From NCBI RefSeq assembly GCF_031458235.1, contig NZ_JAVDYB010000001.1:5070001-5134000 (forward strand): a stretch of DNA of 64,000 bases. The letters are read 5' to 3'. Both the position numbers and the translations under genes were made by a program. The notes under the pieces are model-generated. The model had not been told where the DNA came from. It worked only from the letters and a program-made list of their open reading frames with translations, and ran no database searches. The stretch comes from Catenuloplanes atrovinosus. Its GTDB lineage: Bacteria > Actinomycetota > Actinomycetes > Mycobacteriales > Micromonosporaceae. Every line of letters starts with the position of its first letter. Within the stretch, counting starts at the first letter, position 1. Positions 34,713 to 43,481 of this stretch are shown here, piece by piece.

Positions 34713-36107
34713 TCACGCGGGAGGGATGTTGTGATTCGCCCGGAAGAGGTTCCCCGGGTCGTACACCTGCTTGATCTTCGAGAGGCGGTCGTAGATCTCA
34801 TCGCCGTAGGCGGCGCGCACCTCCGCCGGCGTGGCGCCCTCGTCCACGGCGGACAGGAAGTTGGCCATCTGGCGGCCGTGCGCCCACGGCGACACCGCGT
34901 CCAGCACGCGGCCCAGGTAGCCGCGCAGCTGCGGCAGCGCCTCCGGGCCGCCCACGCCGAAGCCGAACAGCACGAACGGCATGCCGCGGGTGGCGACCGC
35001 GTTCGGCGGCTCCGGCCGGCGGTCCAGCGCGCCGCCGAGCGCGCGCAGCTCCACGCTGACCAGCGGGCAGCCGGTGCCGGGGCCGACCAGCGCGAGCAGC
35101 GCGTCGACCGCCTCGGCGGGCAGGTCGCGCAGGCCGGTCGTGCGGTCCACGTACGGCAGCGGGCCCGGCGGGTCGGTGTGGATCAGGCCGACCTCCGCGT
35201 ACGGCCGGTCGCGCACGCCGTCGACCAGGATCGGCGCCGCCCCGCGCATCGGCGCGAACACCCGCTCGCCCTCCGCCGCGTCACCGATGAACGCGAACCG
35301 CAGCGCCACCACGAACGCGCCGCGCAGCGGCTCGGGCAGCGCCGGGTCCGGGGGCAGCCGCTGCACGGCCACGGACGTGGTCGCGGACTCCGGCAGCGCG
35401 GGCGCCCAGGTGCGCCACGCGTGCAGCAGCGTGGGCGCGTGCTCGCCGGCCACGAAGACCGCGCCGCCGTAGAACCGGGTCACCGGGAACAGCTCCACCT
35501 CCAGCGCGGTGACCACGCCGAAGTTGCCCTTGCCGCCGCGGACCGCGAAGAACAGGTCCGGGTCGGAGTCCGCGGTGACGCGCCGGGCGTTGCCGTCCGC
35601 GGTGACGATCTCGACGGAGCGCACCGTGTCCGCGCCGTAGCCGTACAGCCGGCCGAGCGTCGGGCTGTGGCCGCCGCCGAGCAGGTATCCGGTGGCGCCG
35701 ACGTGCGGCGCGGAGCCGTTCACCGGGGCCAGGCCGGCCGGCGTGGTGACGGCCAGCACCTCGGACCAGAGCGCGCCGCCGCCGATCCGCGCGGTGCGCG
35801 CGTCCACGTCGACCGTCACCCGGTTGAGCCGGCGCAGGTTGATCAGGACGGCGCCGTCCGCGCCGCGCACCTGGTGACCGGTGGTGAGCGTGGCGACCGG
35901 CAGGCCGTGCTCGCCCGCGAACCGGATCGCGGCCGCGACGTCCCGGCCGCTGGCGGCACCGACGACCACGGCCGGGCGCATCGGCGTGTACGGGTTGTAG
36001 GTCGCGCACTCCTCGTCGAAGCCCGCGTCGCCGGGCGCGGCGACCAGCCCCGTGACGGTGGCCGCCAGCGCCGCCACCGCCGCCTCGTCGATGCCGTGTT
36101 CACTCAC
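34713..36107 (-). CDS. FAD-linked oxidase of the berberine-bridge-enzyme family
   Basis: The 464-residue enzyme starts at GTG 36107 after GAGAGGC. The FAD-binding (VAO/p-cresol methylhydroxylase) domain includes TTGHQVRG, whose His would carry the covalent FAD bond, and ATGYLLGGGHSPTLGRLYG. The BBE C-terminal segment is the expected YGDEIYDRLSKIKQVYDPG...FRANHNIPP. The second, cysteinyl FAD link found in some family members is absent (NGSAPHVGATG). It probably oxidises a sugar or secondary metabolite. The start lies 105 bases from a divergent helix-turn-helix regulator, likely its controller. Confidence 0.9.
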   Translation of the reverse strand: MSEHGIDEAAVAALAATVTGLVAAPGDAGFDEECATYNPYTPMRPAVVVGAASGRDVAAAIRFAGEHGLPVATLTTGHQVRGADGAVLINLRRLNRVTVDVDARTARIGGGALWSEVLAVTTPAGLAPVNGSAPHVGATGYLLGGGHSPTLGRLYGYGADTVRSVEIVTADGNARRVTADSDPDLFFAVRGGKGNFGVVTALEVELFPVTRFYGGAVFVAGEHAPTLLHAWRTWAPALPESATTSVAVQRLPPDPALPEPLRGAFVVALRFAFIGDAAEGERVFAPMRGAAPILVDGVRDRPYAEVGLIHTDPPGPLPYVDRTTGLRDLPAEAVDALLALVGPGTGCPLVSVELRALGGALDRRPEPPNAVATRGMPFVLFGFGVGGPEALPQLRGYLGRVLDAVSPWAHGRQMANFLSAVDEGATPAEVRAAYGDEIYDRLSKIKQVYDPGNLFRANHNIPPA

Positions 36108-36212
36108 AGGTGGTGCCTCTCTGCCGATGCGAGCCCGGTGCACAGTGCGATACGTCGCTGCTCGGGCACCAGTTCATCGACTGCTCATCCGGCCACCCGC
36201 TACCGTGTGCCG

Positions 36213-37046
36213 ATGACGATCGCGCCTACCACGCGGACCGCCCGGCTGGCCGAGCTCGGTGACTTCCTCCGGCGGCGGCGGGACGCGCTGACGCCGCGCG
36301 AGGCCGGGCTGCCGGACGGTGGGCGGCGGCGTGCGCCCGGGCTGCGGCGGGACGAGGTGGCCGCGCTGGCGCACCTGTCCGTGACCTACTACGAGCGGCT
36401 GGAGCAGGGGCGCGGCCCGCACCCGTCGGCCGCCACGCTGTCCGCGCTGTGCGGCGCGCTGCGGCTCACCGGCGATCGCCGCGAGCACCTGTTCCGGCTG
36501 GCCGGGCAGGCGGCGCCGCCGTGCCCGGACCCGGACGGCACGCCGGACCCCGGCCTGCTCTCGTTACTGCACGCGAACCCGCTCACGCCCGGCTACCTCT
36601 CCGACGACCTCGGCACCGTGCTCGCGCAGAACACGCTCAACGTCGCGCTGTTCGGCACGTTCACCGGCCTGCCCGGCTGGGCGGGGAACCTGGTCTGGCG
36701 CTGGTTCACCTCGCCGGCCTGGCGGGAGCTGCTGGAGCCGGGACAGGACCACGCGGAGACCGCCCGGGCGTACGTGACGGACCTGCGGGCCGTGGCGGCG
36801 CAGCGCGGGCACGACGAGGCCGCGGTCGCGATCGTCACCGACCTGCGCGCGGCCAGCGCGGAGTTCGCCCGGATGTGGGACGAGCACGACGTGTCCGCGC
36901 TGCACTGCTCCGCGAAGCGGGTGAACGGCCTGCACCTGGACTGCGTGGTGGTCACCAGCCCGCACTCCCGCCAGCGGCTGTTGCTGCTGCACCCCGTGCC
37001 CGGCACCGGCACGGAGCAGCGGCTCGCCGCGCTAGCCACGTCCTAG
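36213..37046 (+). CDS. XRE-family regulator with MmyB-like ligand domain
   Basis: The 277-residue protein has an N-terminal helix-turn-helix (residues about 10-75: LGDFLRRRRDALTPREAGL, then APGLRRDEVAALAHLSVTYY). The C-terminal domain is of the MmyB-like type (about 105-265) and is thought to bind a fatty acid or other ligand. This family is common in actinomycetes next to the oxidoreductases it controls, and here the FAD oxidase is divergent. ATG 36213 is preceded by an in-frame GTG six bases earlier. Confidence 0.9.
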   Translation: MTIAPTTRTARLAELGDFLRRRRDALTPREAGLPDGGRRRAPGLRRDEVAALAHLSVTYYERLEQGRGPHPSAATLSALCGALRLTGDRREHLFRLAGQAAPPCPDPDGTPDPGLLSLLHANPLTPGYLSDDLGTVLAQNTLNVALFGTFTGLPGWAGNLVWRWFTSPAWRELLEPGQDHAETARAYVTDLRAVAAQRGHDEAAVAIVTDLRAASAEFARMWDEHDVSALHCSAKRVNGLHLDCVVVTSPHSRQRLLLLHPVPGTGTEQRLAALATS

Positions 37047-37089
37047 TGGTGCGTGGTTGCGCCGGGCGCGCGTTCCTAGCGTGTCCGGC

Positions 37090-37950
37090 GTGAGTGACAA
37101 CCACCTGAACCCGATCGTCCTCGTCCCCGGCTTCTGGCACGGCCCCTGGGCCTGGAGCCCGGTCACCGAGCGGCTCGCCCGCCGGGGCGTACCCTCGCTG
37201 GCCGTTGATCTCGATGGCGGCGGCCTGCGGAGCGGGTCGCCGGCCGCGCGGTGGGCGCGCCCGTTCGACCCGGCCGCGTTCGCGACCGCGCCGTCGCCCG
37301 TCGCGGACGTGACCGCCACCTCGGCCGCGGAGACGCTGATCGCCCAGTTGCGCGGCCTCGGCCGGCCCGCCGTGGTGGTCGCGCACAGCATGGCCGGCAT
37401 CGTCGCCACGCGCGCGGCCGAACTGGCGCCGGAGCTGTTCGCGGAGCTGGTCTACGTGGCCGGGTACGCACCGGTGGCGGGCATGCCGGGCGCGGCGTAC
37501 GTCGCCGAGCCGGAGAACGCCGGCTTCCGGATCGGCGCGCTGCTGGCCGCGGACCCGGCGGTGACCGGCGCGCTGCGCATCGACCCGGCGGACCCGGACC
37601 GGCGCGCCGCGATCCGCGACTGCTTCTACCACGACGTGGACGCCGCGACCGCGGACGCGGCGATCGCGCTGCTCAGCACGGACGGCGGCTTCGGCATCGC
37701 GGGCGAGGCGTTCCCGGTGACGCCGGAGCGGTACGGCCGGGTGCCGCACACCTACGTGCTCTGCACCGAGGACCGGGTGGTCCCGCCCGCGCTGCAGCAC
37801 CGGTTCGCCCGCGAGATCGACGCGGTCTCCGCCCGCCCGGCCACCGTGGTCGAGCTGAGCACGTCGCACTCGCCGTTCCTGTCCGCGCCGGACGCGCTGA
37901 CCGACGCGCTCGTGGCCGCCCACGACCGCGCCACCGTCCACCATGGCTGA
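37090..37950 (+). CDS. alpha/beta-hydrolase
   Basis: A hydrolase of about 286 residues starts at GTG 37090 (GTG 37081 also open). It has the oxyanion region VLVPGFWHGPWAW, nucleophile Ser in VVAHSMAGIVA, acid Asp in CTEDRVVP and His in STSHSPFLSAP. The pattern is that of the salicylate-esterase/hydroxynitrile-lyase-like branch (AB_hydrolase_6). It follows the regulator gene by 43 bases on the same strand and may belong to the same transcript. Its substrate is unknown. Confidence 0.88.
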   Translation: MSDNHLNPIVLVPGFWHGPWAWSPVTERLARRGVPSLAVDLDGGGLRSGSPAARWARPFDPAAFATAPSPVADVTATSAAETLIAQLRGLGRPAVVVAHSMAGIVATRAAELAPELFAELVYVAGYAPVAGMPGAAYVAEPENAGFRIGALLAADPAVTGALRIDPADPDRRAAIRDCFYHDVDAATADAAIALLSTDGGFGIAGEAFPVTPERYGRVPHTYVLCTEDRVVPPALQHRFAREIDAVSARPATVVELSTSHSPFLSAPDALTDALVAAHDRATVHHG

Positions 37951-38002
37951 TCACCGGCCGTTCCGGCGCACCCCGGGGGCCGCGGCTGGTTAGGATCAAC
38001 GC

Positions 38003-38992
38003 GTGCAGTTGGAGGACATCGCCGCCCGGCTCGGGGTGCCGTTCGAGGACGTGGAGCGCGTGCACCGGCTCGCCGGCGACCTGCCGTCGGCCCCGCTGCC
38101 CGCCAAGGCCGACGCGCCCGCGCTCCTCGACCGGCTCGCGGTCCGGCCGGACGACGCCGCCGAGATCATGGCGGGCTGGCCGGACCCCGGCTCCCCGCTG
38201 TGGACCGAGGAGCTGCGCTGGCTGCTCGACCGCTCGATCGCGCTGGTCCGCGCGGACCTCGGCGGCCACGGCTGGCTGCTCCCCGGCCCGGAGCTGCCCC
38301 GCGACCGCGGCCCCGCCTGGCTCCACCTGTACGTGTACGCGTATCTGGCACTGACCGGCGTGGTGCTGGCGTACCACCGGGAGCGCGGCATCCCCGAGAC
38401 CGTGTCCTGGGCGACGCTGGCGGACCTGGGCCGCAACCTGGCGATCGACCGGCGGATGCACCGCGAGGGCTGGCCGGTCATGCAGGCCTGGCTGACGCTG
38501 CACGCCCGCGGCGGCCTCTACGAGCTGGGCCGGTTGCAGTACCAGCGCGGCGGCACCGCACTCGACCTGCACATCCCCGAGTCCGGCCCGCTGACGCCGG
38601 ACGCGGTCTCGGCCTCGCTCGACCGGGCCCGCGCGTTCTTCCCGCGCCACTTCCCGGACGAGCCCTACACCGCGTTCGCCTGCGGCTCCTGGCTGCTCGA
38701 CCCGCAGCTCCTGGAGTACCTGCCGGAGGACTCCAACATCATCGCCTTCCAGCGCCGGTTCGCGCTGGAGCCGTACGAGGAGCCCGAGGGCCTGGACGCG
38801 GACGTGGAGGTGCTGCGCTTCGTGTTCCGCACCCTGAACACGCCGCTCGACCGGCTGCCGCGCGACACCGTGCTGCAACGCGCGATCGTCGACCACCTGA
38901 GGTCCGGCCGTCACTGGTACATCCGCCGCGGCCGCTTCCCCGTCCAGCCCGAATCCGGCCCGGCCCGGCCGCCGCGGACCGGCCGGTCCTGA
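38003..38992 (+). CDS. acyltransferase-domain protein (GNAT-like N and C domains)
   Basis: The 329-residue protein starts at GTG 38003 after AGGA. It matches the actinobacterial family annotated as acyltransferase domain-containing: a helical N-terminal domain (LEDIAARLGVPFEDVERVHR) and a GNAT-like C-terminal domain (about 120-300). The latter has YELGRLQYQRGG, LDLHIPESGPLTPDAV and CGSWLLDPQLLEYLPEDSNI, which are family hallmarks. The acyl donor and acceptor are not known. It is separated by 52 bases from the hydrolase. Confidence 0.82.
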   Translation: MQLEDIAARLGVPFEDVERVHRLAGDLPSAPLPAKADAPALLDRLAVRPDDAAEIMAGWPDPGSPLWTEELRWLLDRSIALVRADLGGHGWLLPGPELPRDRGPAWLHLYVYAYLALTGVVLAYHRERGIPETVSWATLADLGRNLAIDRRMHREGWPVMQAWLTLHARGGLYELGRLQYQRGGTALDLHIPESGPLTPDAVSASLDRARAFFPRHFPDEPYTAFACGSWLLDPQLLEYLPEDSNIIAFQRRFALEPYEEPEGLDADVEVLRFVFRTLNTPLDRLPRDTVLQRAIVDHLRSGRHWYIRRGRFPVQPESGPARPPRTGRS

Positions 38993-39297
38993 TTCTCGCC
39001 CGGTCGTTTCCCGCCGGGAACCCGCACGATTCGTATTCGGATCACCGCGAGAACGGCATGCTCCGGAAGAGACCGACATTGCTACCGCATCCGCAGATAC
39101 TCCTTCGGTAATGCGATGGGGGAACGCCAGCGAATGCGTCGGCGACCGGTTATCGATAGAGAGTTCTCGCCGATTCGGCATATCGAGCGGAAGACTCGGG
39201 AAGGTATGCCGAGCCCGCGCTGGACCGCGTCGCCGACACTCTCCGGAAAAACCGGTCCTCCCCGCCGCGAGTCGATCGTGCAGCGCAGTTGCGGAAG
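38993..39297. other. intergenic stretch between convergent genes
   Basis: No gene is supported in this 305-bp stretch. Its base composition is visibly less GC-rich than its surroundings, which fits the left edge of an acquired segment carrying the macrodomain cluster. No clear hairpin or repeat was seen. Confidence 0.4.
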
Positions 39298-40308
39298 CTA
39301 CCGTCCGAGGCCGATTCCGGCGGTCCGAAAAGCGGTCTGGCACGCCGCCAGGTCGAGGCCGGAGTAGGCAAGAAAGAGAATCCCCGACACGGCGGCGCTC
39401 GTCGTGAAGCGCAGGTATTCGCGGGCCGCGGCCACCAGCCGCACGGCGATCTCCCGCCGGTCCCCGCCCGCGCCACCCGTGCCCAGCAGCGGGAACAGGA
39501 CCGTGAGATCCCGTTCTTTCAGCTCCTCCACCCGCCGCATGACGGCGGGGACACAGCGGCCGATGTCGCTGATCGGCCGTGAACCCAACCCCGGCTCGGC
39601 CGACACGGCGGCCGCGTGCGCGATGTAGCGGACGTTGTTGCGCACGGCCAGTTCGCCTGAACCGGTGACGATCACGGAACCGGCCGGCACCGGACGCCGC
39701 CCGGCCACCTTCGCGTCCAGTTCGTCCGCGATCACGTCGTCCACGATTCGCCCCAGATCGTCGTGCCGAGCGCCCAGATACCGAATGACGGCGGACACCG
39801 AGAAGTCGATGAACCGGGCCATCATCATCTCGGTGTTCTCCGAGTTGACCCAGACCTCGGCACACCGGACATCGCAGATGTCCCCGGTGACGACGCCGAC
39901 CGTACGGGTCCGGCCGTCCACGTCGGAGACCACTTCCTGCGTGAATATCCGCTGCTCGGGCAGCTTTCCCGGGTGGATTCCACCGTTGCCGCCCCGGCTT
40001 CGCGCGGCCCACAGCCTCGCGTGCTCCCGGCGCCATCGATTCAGCAGTTCGCTACGAAGTTCGGAGTCCTGACCGTGCGTGGCGGCCAGGCACACGCCCA
40101 CTATCGCCCTGACGATCTCCCAGCGCGGCGGCGCGACGATCCGCCCGTTGAGGATCTCGAACAGTCGCGCACGGCCCACCGGGATGTCGTTGTGCGCCGC
40201 CAGATACGCCTTGGTGAGTCCGGCCTCCTCGCGCAGCAGGTCAAGGCGTCGACAAAAGTCACCTAAAGTATCGGCGCCAGCACTTTCGGCACCGCCGGTC
40301 GAGATCAT
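39298..40308 (-). CDS. helix-turn-helix/macrodomain fusion protein
   Basis: The 336-residue protein starts at ATG 40308 behind GGGGGAGAC. Residues about 13-100 are an XRE-like helical domain (FCRRLDLLREEAGLTKAYLA...RARLFEILNG). Residues about 138-336 are a macrodomain. TGDICDVRCAEVWVNSENTE matches the adenine-binding start and ribose contact of ADP-ribose-binding folds. LFPLLGTGGAGGD matches the phosphate-binding glycine loop. It may bind or hydrolyse ADP-ribose or a related nucleotide and repress the divergent operon until the ligand appears; the regulation is inferred from HTH and position. Standing next to a nucleosidase gene, it suggests a nucleotide-signalling module. Confidence 0.8.
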   Translation of the reverse strand: MISTGGAESAGADTLGDFCRRLDLLREEAGLTKAYLAAHNDIPVGRARLFEILNGRIVAPPRWEIVRAIVGVCLAATHGQDSELRSELLNRWRREHARLWAARSRGGNGGIHPGKLPEQRIFTQEVVSDVDGRTRTVGVVTGDICDVRCAEVWVNSENTEMMMARFIDFSVSAVIRYLGARHDDLGRIVDDVIADELDAKVAGRRPVPAGSVIVTGSGELAVRNNVRYIAHAAAVSAEPGLGSRPISDIGRCVPAVMRRVEELKERDLTVLFPLLGTGGAGGDRREIAVRLVAAAREYLRFTTSAAVSGILFLAYSGLDLAACQTAFRTAGIGLGR

Positions 40309-40601
40309 TCCGTCTCCCCCCATCCGGAGACCGGACGAAACCAGACGGGCCTTGAGCAGGCCGCACGTCAAGGAAACGTCCGTCTTGGTCCAGATTTATT
40401 GCATGCGCGCAGCGGATCGCGCCACTGTCTCTAGCGACTCTCCGCGATGGATCAATACGCGCCTCAGCCGGAGCGCGTACGTGTATCAACCTCGAGGCGA
40501 CAGCACAAGCCTAGTGGACGAGCAAGCCGGACTCGCATGAATGAACGGCCGATATCCGCATCCGGAAAGACCTGCGCGAGCGGGCCGATGGGGGGAACGC
40601 G

Positions 40602-42296
40602 ATGACCATCATCCTAGATCAATCAAATTCACATCATGATGATCAATTCTACGAACGCTCTCCGATGCGCACAGTCGATCAATTGATGTGCGCCGCCGCG
40701 CACAACGTCGATAGATTCGCCGGGTACGTCACATTCATGCTGCTCCACCGTCTCCAGGCGGGATCGCCGTCCTGCGCCGACGATCCTGTGGCGCTGCTGC
40801 GGCACGCCGTGCGGGCCGACCGGCTGCGCGTCGCACGGGACATCGCGCTGGCCGTCCTGGTCGTCGTGACGATGGGTGTGGACGTGGCCATGATGACGAC
40901 TCGGTCCGGCGTCCACGTCGCGACGGCGACGACCCTGATCGTCGCCGGGATCGTCACCGGCCGCCGGGCCATGTGGCTCGGCGTAACCGCCTGCTGCTCC
41001 TGGGCCTGGCGGAATCGAGGGCATCCCCGAAGCGGCTTCGCCGTGGCCCTGGCCGGGGTCGGCCTCATCTCGCTCACCGTCGTCGCCTGGGAGGTGCAGG
41101 CCTGGCGCTACCTCGTGCCCCCGGCCGCCGCGCTGCTCACCGGCTACGTGATCGTGGCCGCGGAACGGATGATCGCGCATGGCCGGGCCGCCGCGATCCT
41201 CGCGCCGGGCGCGCCGCCGCCCGGTGAACTCGCGCCGCCGCTGCCCGCCAAGCTCGAAACGCGCATCGCCCGGCTGGCGACGATGAACGTCGTGGTCTAC
41301 GCGCAGTCGCGCGCCCCGGCGCCGTTCGTCGGCAGCGGCATGCCGGTCCGGCCCTGGAACCTCGCCTTCGACGTGCGTCGCGGCGCGGACGACGGCAACA
41401 ACGGGGAGAAAATCTTCAAACAGTTCGATCTGGCCGCCTTCCACCGCTGCCTGGAGGAGTCGTTCGACATCGAGTGCCGGATGGAGAGCACGACCGCACG
41501 GCAGCTGACCACCGGGCACCGGCTGTACGTGGACGGCCGGCACGTCCACCGGATGCCGGACCTGTCGCCGGAACGGGCCTCGATGCCGATCGACACCGTG
41601 GATTGGGCATATCTGAGCGACGAACTGCGCCATCCGGAGCGAGCCGGCAGCCGTCGCGTCTATTTCTACATCCAGGAGTCGTGCCGGGGCGGGGAGCTGG
41701 TCGTCGCCATCTATCTGCGCGCGACGCTGACCGGTGGCAAGCTGTCGATCGAGATCGTGCCCCAGGTCATCCCGCCGTTGCACCCGAACTTCAAATCGGC
41801 GGCCGGGCAGGTGAGCGTCCGCCGGTGGAACCGCGTCGTCGACTCGCTCCGCTTCGCCGTGTTCCGGGCGCCGTCGGCGATCGTGGACAGCGTCGGCGCC
41901 TGCGCCGTCCGTCTCGGCCGGGCGGCGGCCTACCGGAGTCGCCGGGTCACCCGGCGGCTCGCCGAGCGGCTGGGCCGGACGGGAGACGTCGGCGCCACCA
42001 TGTCGATCCGCGAAGGCGTGGCCTGGACCAGCCCGGACGACTTCGACCACTTCGTGGTCAACGACCTCATCCAGATCAACGAGCACCTTCAGGAACGGCT
42101 CATCGCCACGGTCAAGGCATACCTCGACCGGCTCGGGATCGACACGTCGTGCCTCGAGGAGACGGTTCGTATCAACACCACCGTGCAGAACTGGCACATC
42201 GGGAACGTCCGCGCCGACATGGTCGGCTTCGGCAACAACAACTCGTTCAACGGTCCCGGCCCGCTGGCCGGCGGCGGAGCCAATGGGGGCGAATAG
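40602..42296 (+). CDS. four-helix membrane protein with C-terminal amyloid-like motif
   Basis: The 564-residue protein starts at ATG 40602 after GGGGGGAACGCG. Four predicted membrane helices lie at about 81-98, 105-120, 145-163 and 170-187. A cytosolic region of about 370 residues follows (VVVYAQSRAPAPFVGSGMP, EKIFKQFDLAAFHRCLEESF, YFYIQESCRGGELVVAIYL) which I do not recognise. The C-terminal 40 residues switch to Asn/Gly-rich sequence; residues 535-548 read NVRADMVGFGNNNS, matching the N-terminus of the next protein. The stop TAG is directly followed by the ATG of the nucleosidase gene, so the two are translationally coupled. I infer a membrane sensor or signal platform. Confidence 0.72.
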   Translation: MTIILDQSNSHHDDQFYERSPMRTVDQLMCAAAHNVDRFAGYVTFMLLHRLQAGSPSCADDPVALLRHAVRADRLRVARDIALAVLVVVTMGVDVAMMTTRSGVHVATATTLIVAGIVTGRRAMWLGVTACCSWAWRNRGHPRSGFAVALAGVGLISLTVVAWEVQAWRYLVPPAAALLTGYVIVAAERMIAHGRAAAILAPGAPPPGELAPPLPAKLETRIARLATMNVVVYAQSRAPAPFVGSGMPVRPWNLAFDVRRGADDGNNGEKIFKQFDLAAFHRCLEESFDIECRMESTTARQLTTGHRLYVDGRHVHRMPDLSPERASMPIDTVDWAYLSDELRHPERAGSRRVYFYIQESCRGGELVVAIYLRATLTGGKLSIEIVPQVIPPLHPNFKSAAGQVSVRRWNRVVDSLRFAVFRAPSAIVDSVGACAVRLGRAAAYRSRRVTRRLAERLGRTGDVGATMSIREGVAWTSPDDFDHFVVNDLIQINEHLQERLIATVKAYLDRLGIDTSCLEETVRINTTVQNWHIGNVRADMVGFGNNNSFNGPGPLAGGGANGGE

Positions 42297-43337
42297 ATGA
42301 GCCAGACGTTCAACGTCAACACGGTGAACAGTGACAACGTCCAGATCGGCAACCACAGCGTCATGTACGCGCGCCACCTGGACGCAACACCCGTCCGCGA
42401 GGACGGGCCGACGATCGCGCTGGCGACCGCGCTGCCGGAGGAGTTCGCGGCGATGTACGGACTCCTGGACCGCCCGTCCGGACCGTTCCCGGTACAGGAC
42501 GATCATGCGATCTACGTCCGCGGTAGCCTGCCCGGCCCACACCCGAATTCATCCCACGACGTGGTCCTGACCCTGCTGAAGGACACCGGGAACGGCGCGT
42601 CGGCGGAATCGACCGCGAACCTGGCGCGTAGCTTCCCCTCCGTGGTCCTGGTCTGCATGGTGGGCGTGGCGGCCGGGGTGCCCGCCCCCACGAAGCCGGA
42701 CCGGCACGTACGGCTCGGTGACATCGTCGCGGCGACCTGGGGCATTGAGGACTACGACCACGTCGTACAGACCGACGACGGCGCGCGGCCCCGCCAGCCG
42801 TTCCCGCGCCCGTCGCCGCTGCTCGTCAGCGCCGCCCAGTACCTTGCCGCCATGGAGATTCGCGGTGAGCGCCCCTGGCTGGACCTCATCGACCGAGCGC
42901 TGACCGCGCTGCCCGCCCACGCCCGGCCGGACGGGACCACCGACCGGATCTACGCCGCCGACTCGGACCGGGTGATCCCGCACCCGCCCATGAGCCGGTC
43001 GGGTCACCTGCCCGGCCGGCCGAAGGTCCACCGAGGCCTCATCGGCAGCGCCGACCGGGCGCTGCGTAGCGCCGCCTTCCGGGACGCCGTGGCCGCGAAG
43101 ACCGGCATGATCGCGTTCGAGATGGAGGGAAAGGGGCTCGGCAGCGCCGGCTTCGCCAACGGTCTCCAGTGGTTCGTGGTGCGTGGCATCAGCGACTACG
43201 GCGACGCACGCACCACTCTCCGCTGGCGCGGCTACGCGTCGACGGCCGCTGCCGCCTACACCCGGGCGCTGCTGGGCCACTGCGCTCCCCTGCTGCCCCG
43301 CGGCGGTCGGCCACAGGCCGCCGGCGCTCGGGCCTGA
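42297..43337 (+). CDS. nucleoside phosphorylase/nucleosidase-fold effector with N-terminal RHIM-like motif
   Basis: The 346-residue protein carries a purine-nucleoside-phosphorylase/MTA-nucleosidase fold (residues about 38-330). It has IALATALPEEF, VVLVCMVGVAAGV, RLGDIVAAT, FEMEG (Glu277, ribose contact) and VVRGISDYGD (Asp300, general acid). The form RGISDYGD followed by W-R-G-Y-A is typical of the versions linked to conflict systems, some of which (Detocs, CBASS and Avs effectors) cleave ATP. Residues 1-25 precede the fold and read NTVNSDNVQIGNHSVM at 8-23. The core VQIGNHS is very close to the RHIM core of animal necroptosis proteins. The start abuts the previous stop; GGGGG lies nine bases upstream. 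Substrate identity is not shown by sequence. Confidence 0.85.
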   Translation: MSQTFNVNTVNSDNVQIGNHSVMYARHLDATPVREDGPTIALATALPEEFAAMYGLLDRPSGPFPVQDDHAIYVRGSLPGPHPNSSHDVVLTLLKDTGNGASAESTANLARSFPSVVLVCMVGVAAGVPAPTKPDRHVRLGDIVAATWGIEDYDHVVQTDDGARPRQPFPRPSPLLVSAAQYLAAMEIRGERPWLDLIDRALTALPAHARPDGTTDRIYAADSDRVIPHPPMSRSGHLPGRPKVHRGLIGSADRALRSAAFRDAVAAKTGMIAFEMEGKGLGSAGFANGLQWFVVRGISDYGDARTTLRWRGYASTAAAAYTRALLGHCAPLLPRGGRPQAAGARA

Positions 43338-43481
43338 CCGGACTCGCCGGCAGGCTCACGGCCGGGTGAGCGCGCGATCGATCGGCTGGTCCGCCGCGCG
43401 AACCGGAGTGGCGCCCGGTGAGCCCCGCCGCGCCGGCACGACGAGCACACCGTGCGCCACCACGCAGGAAAACGGGTGCGG

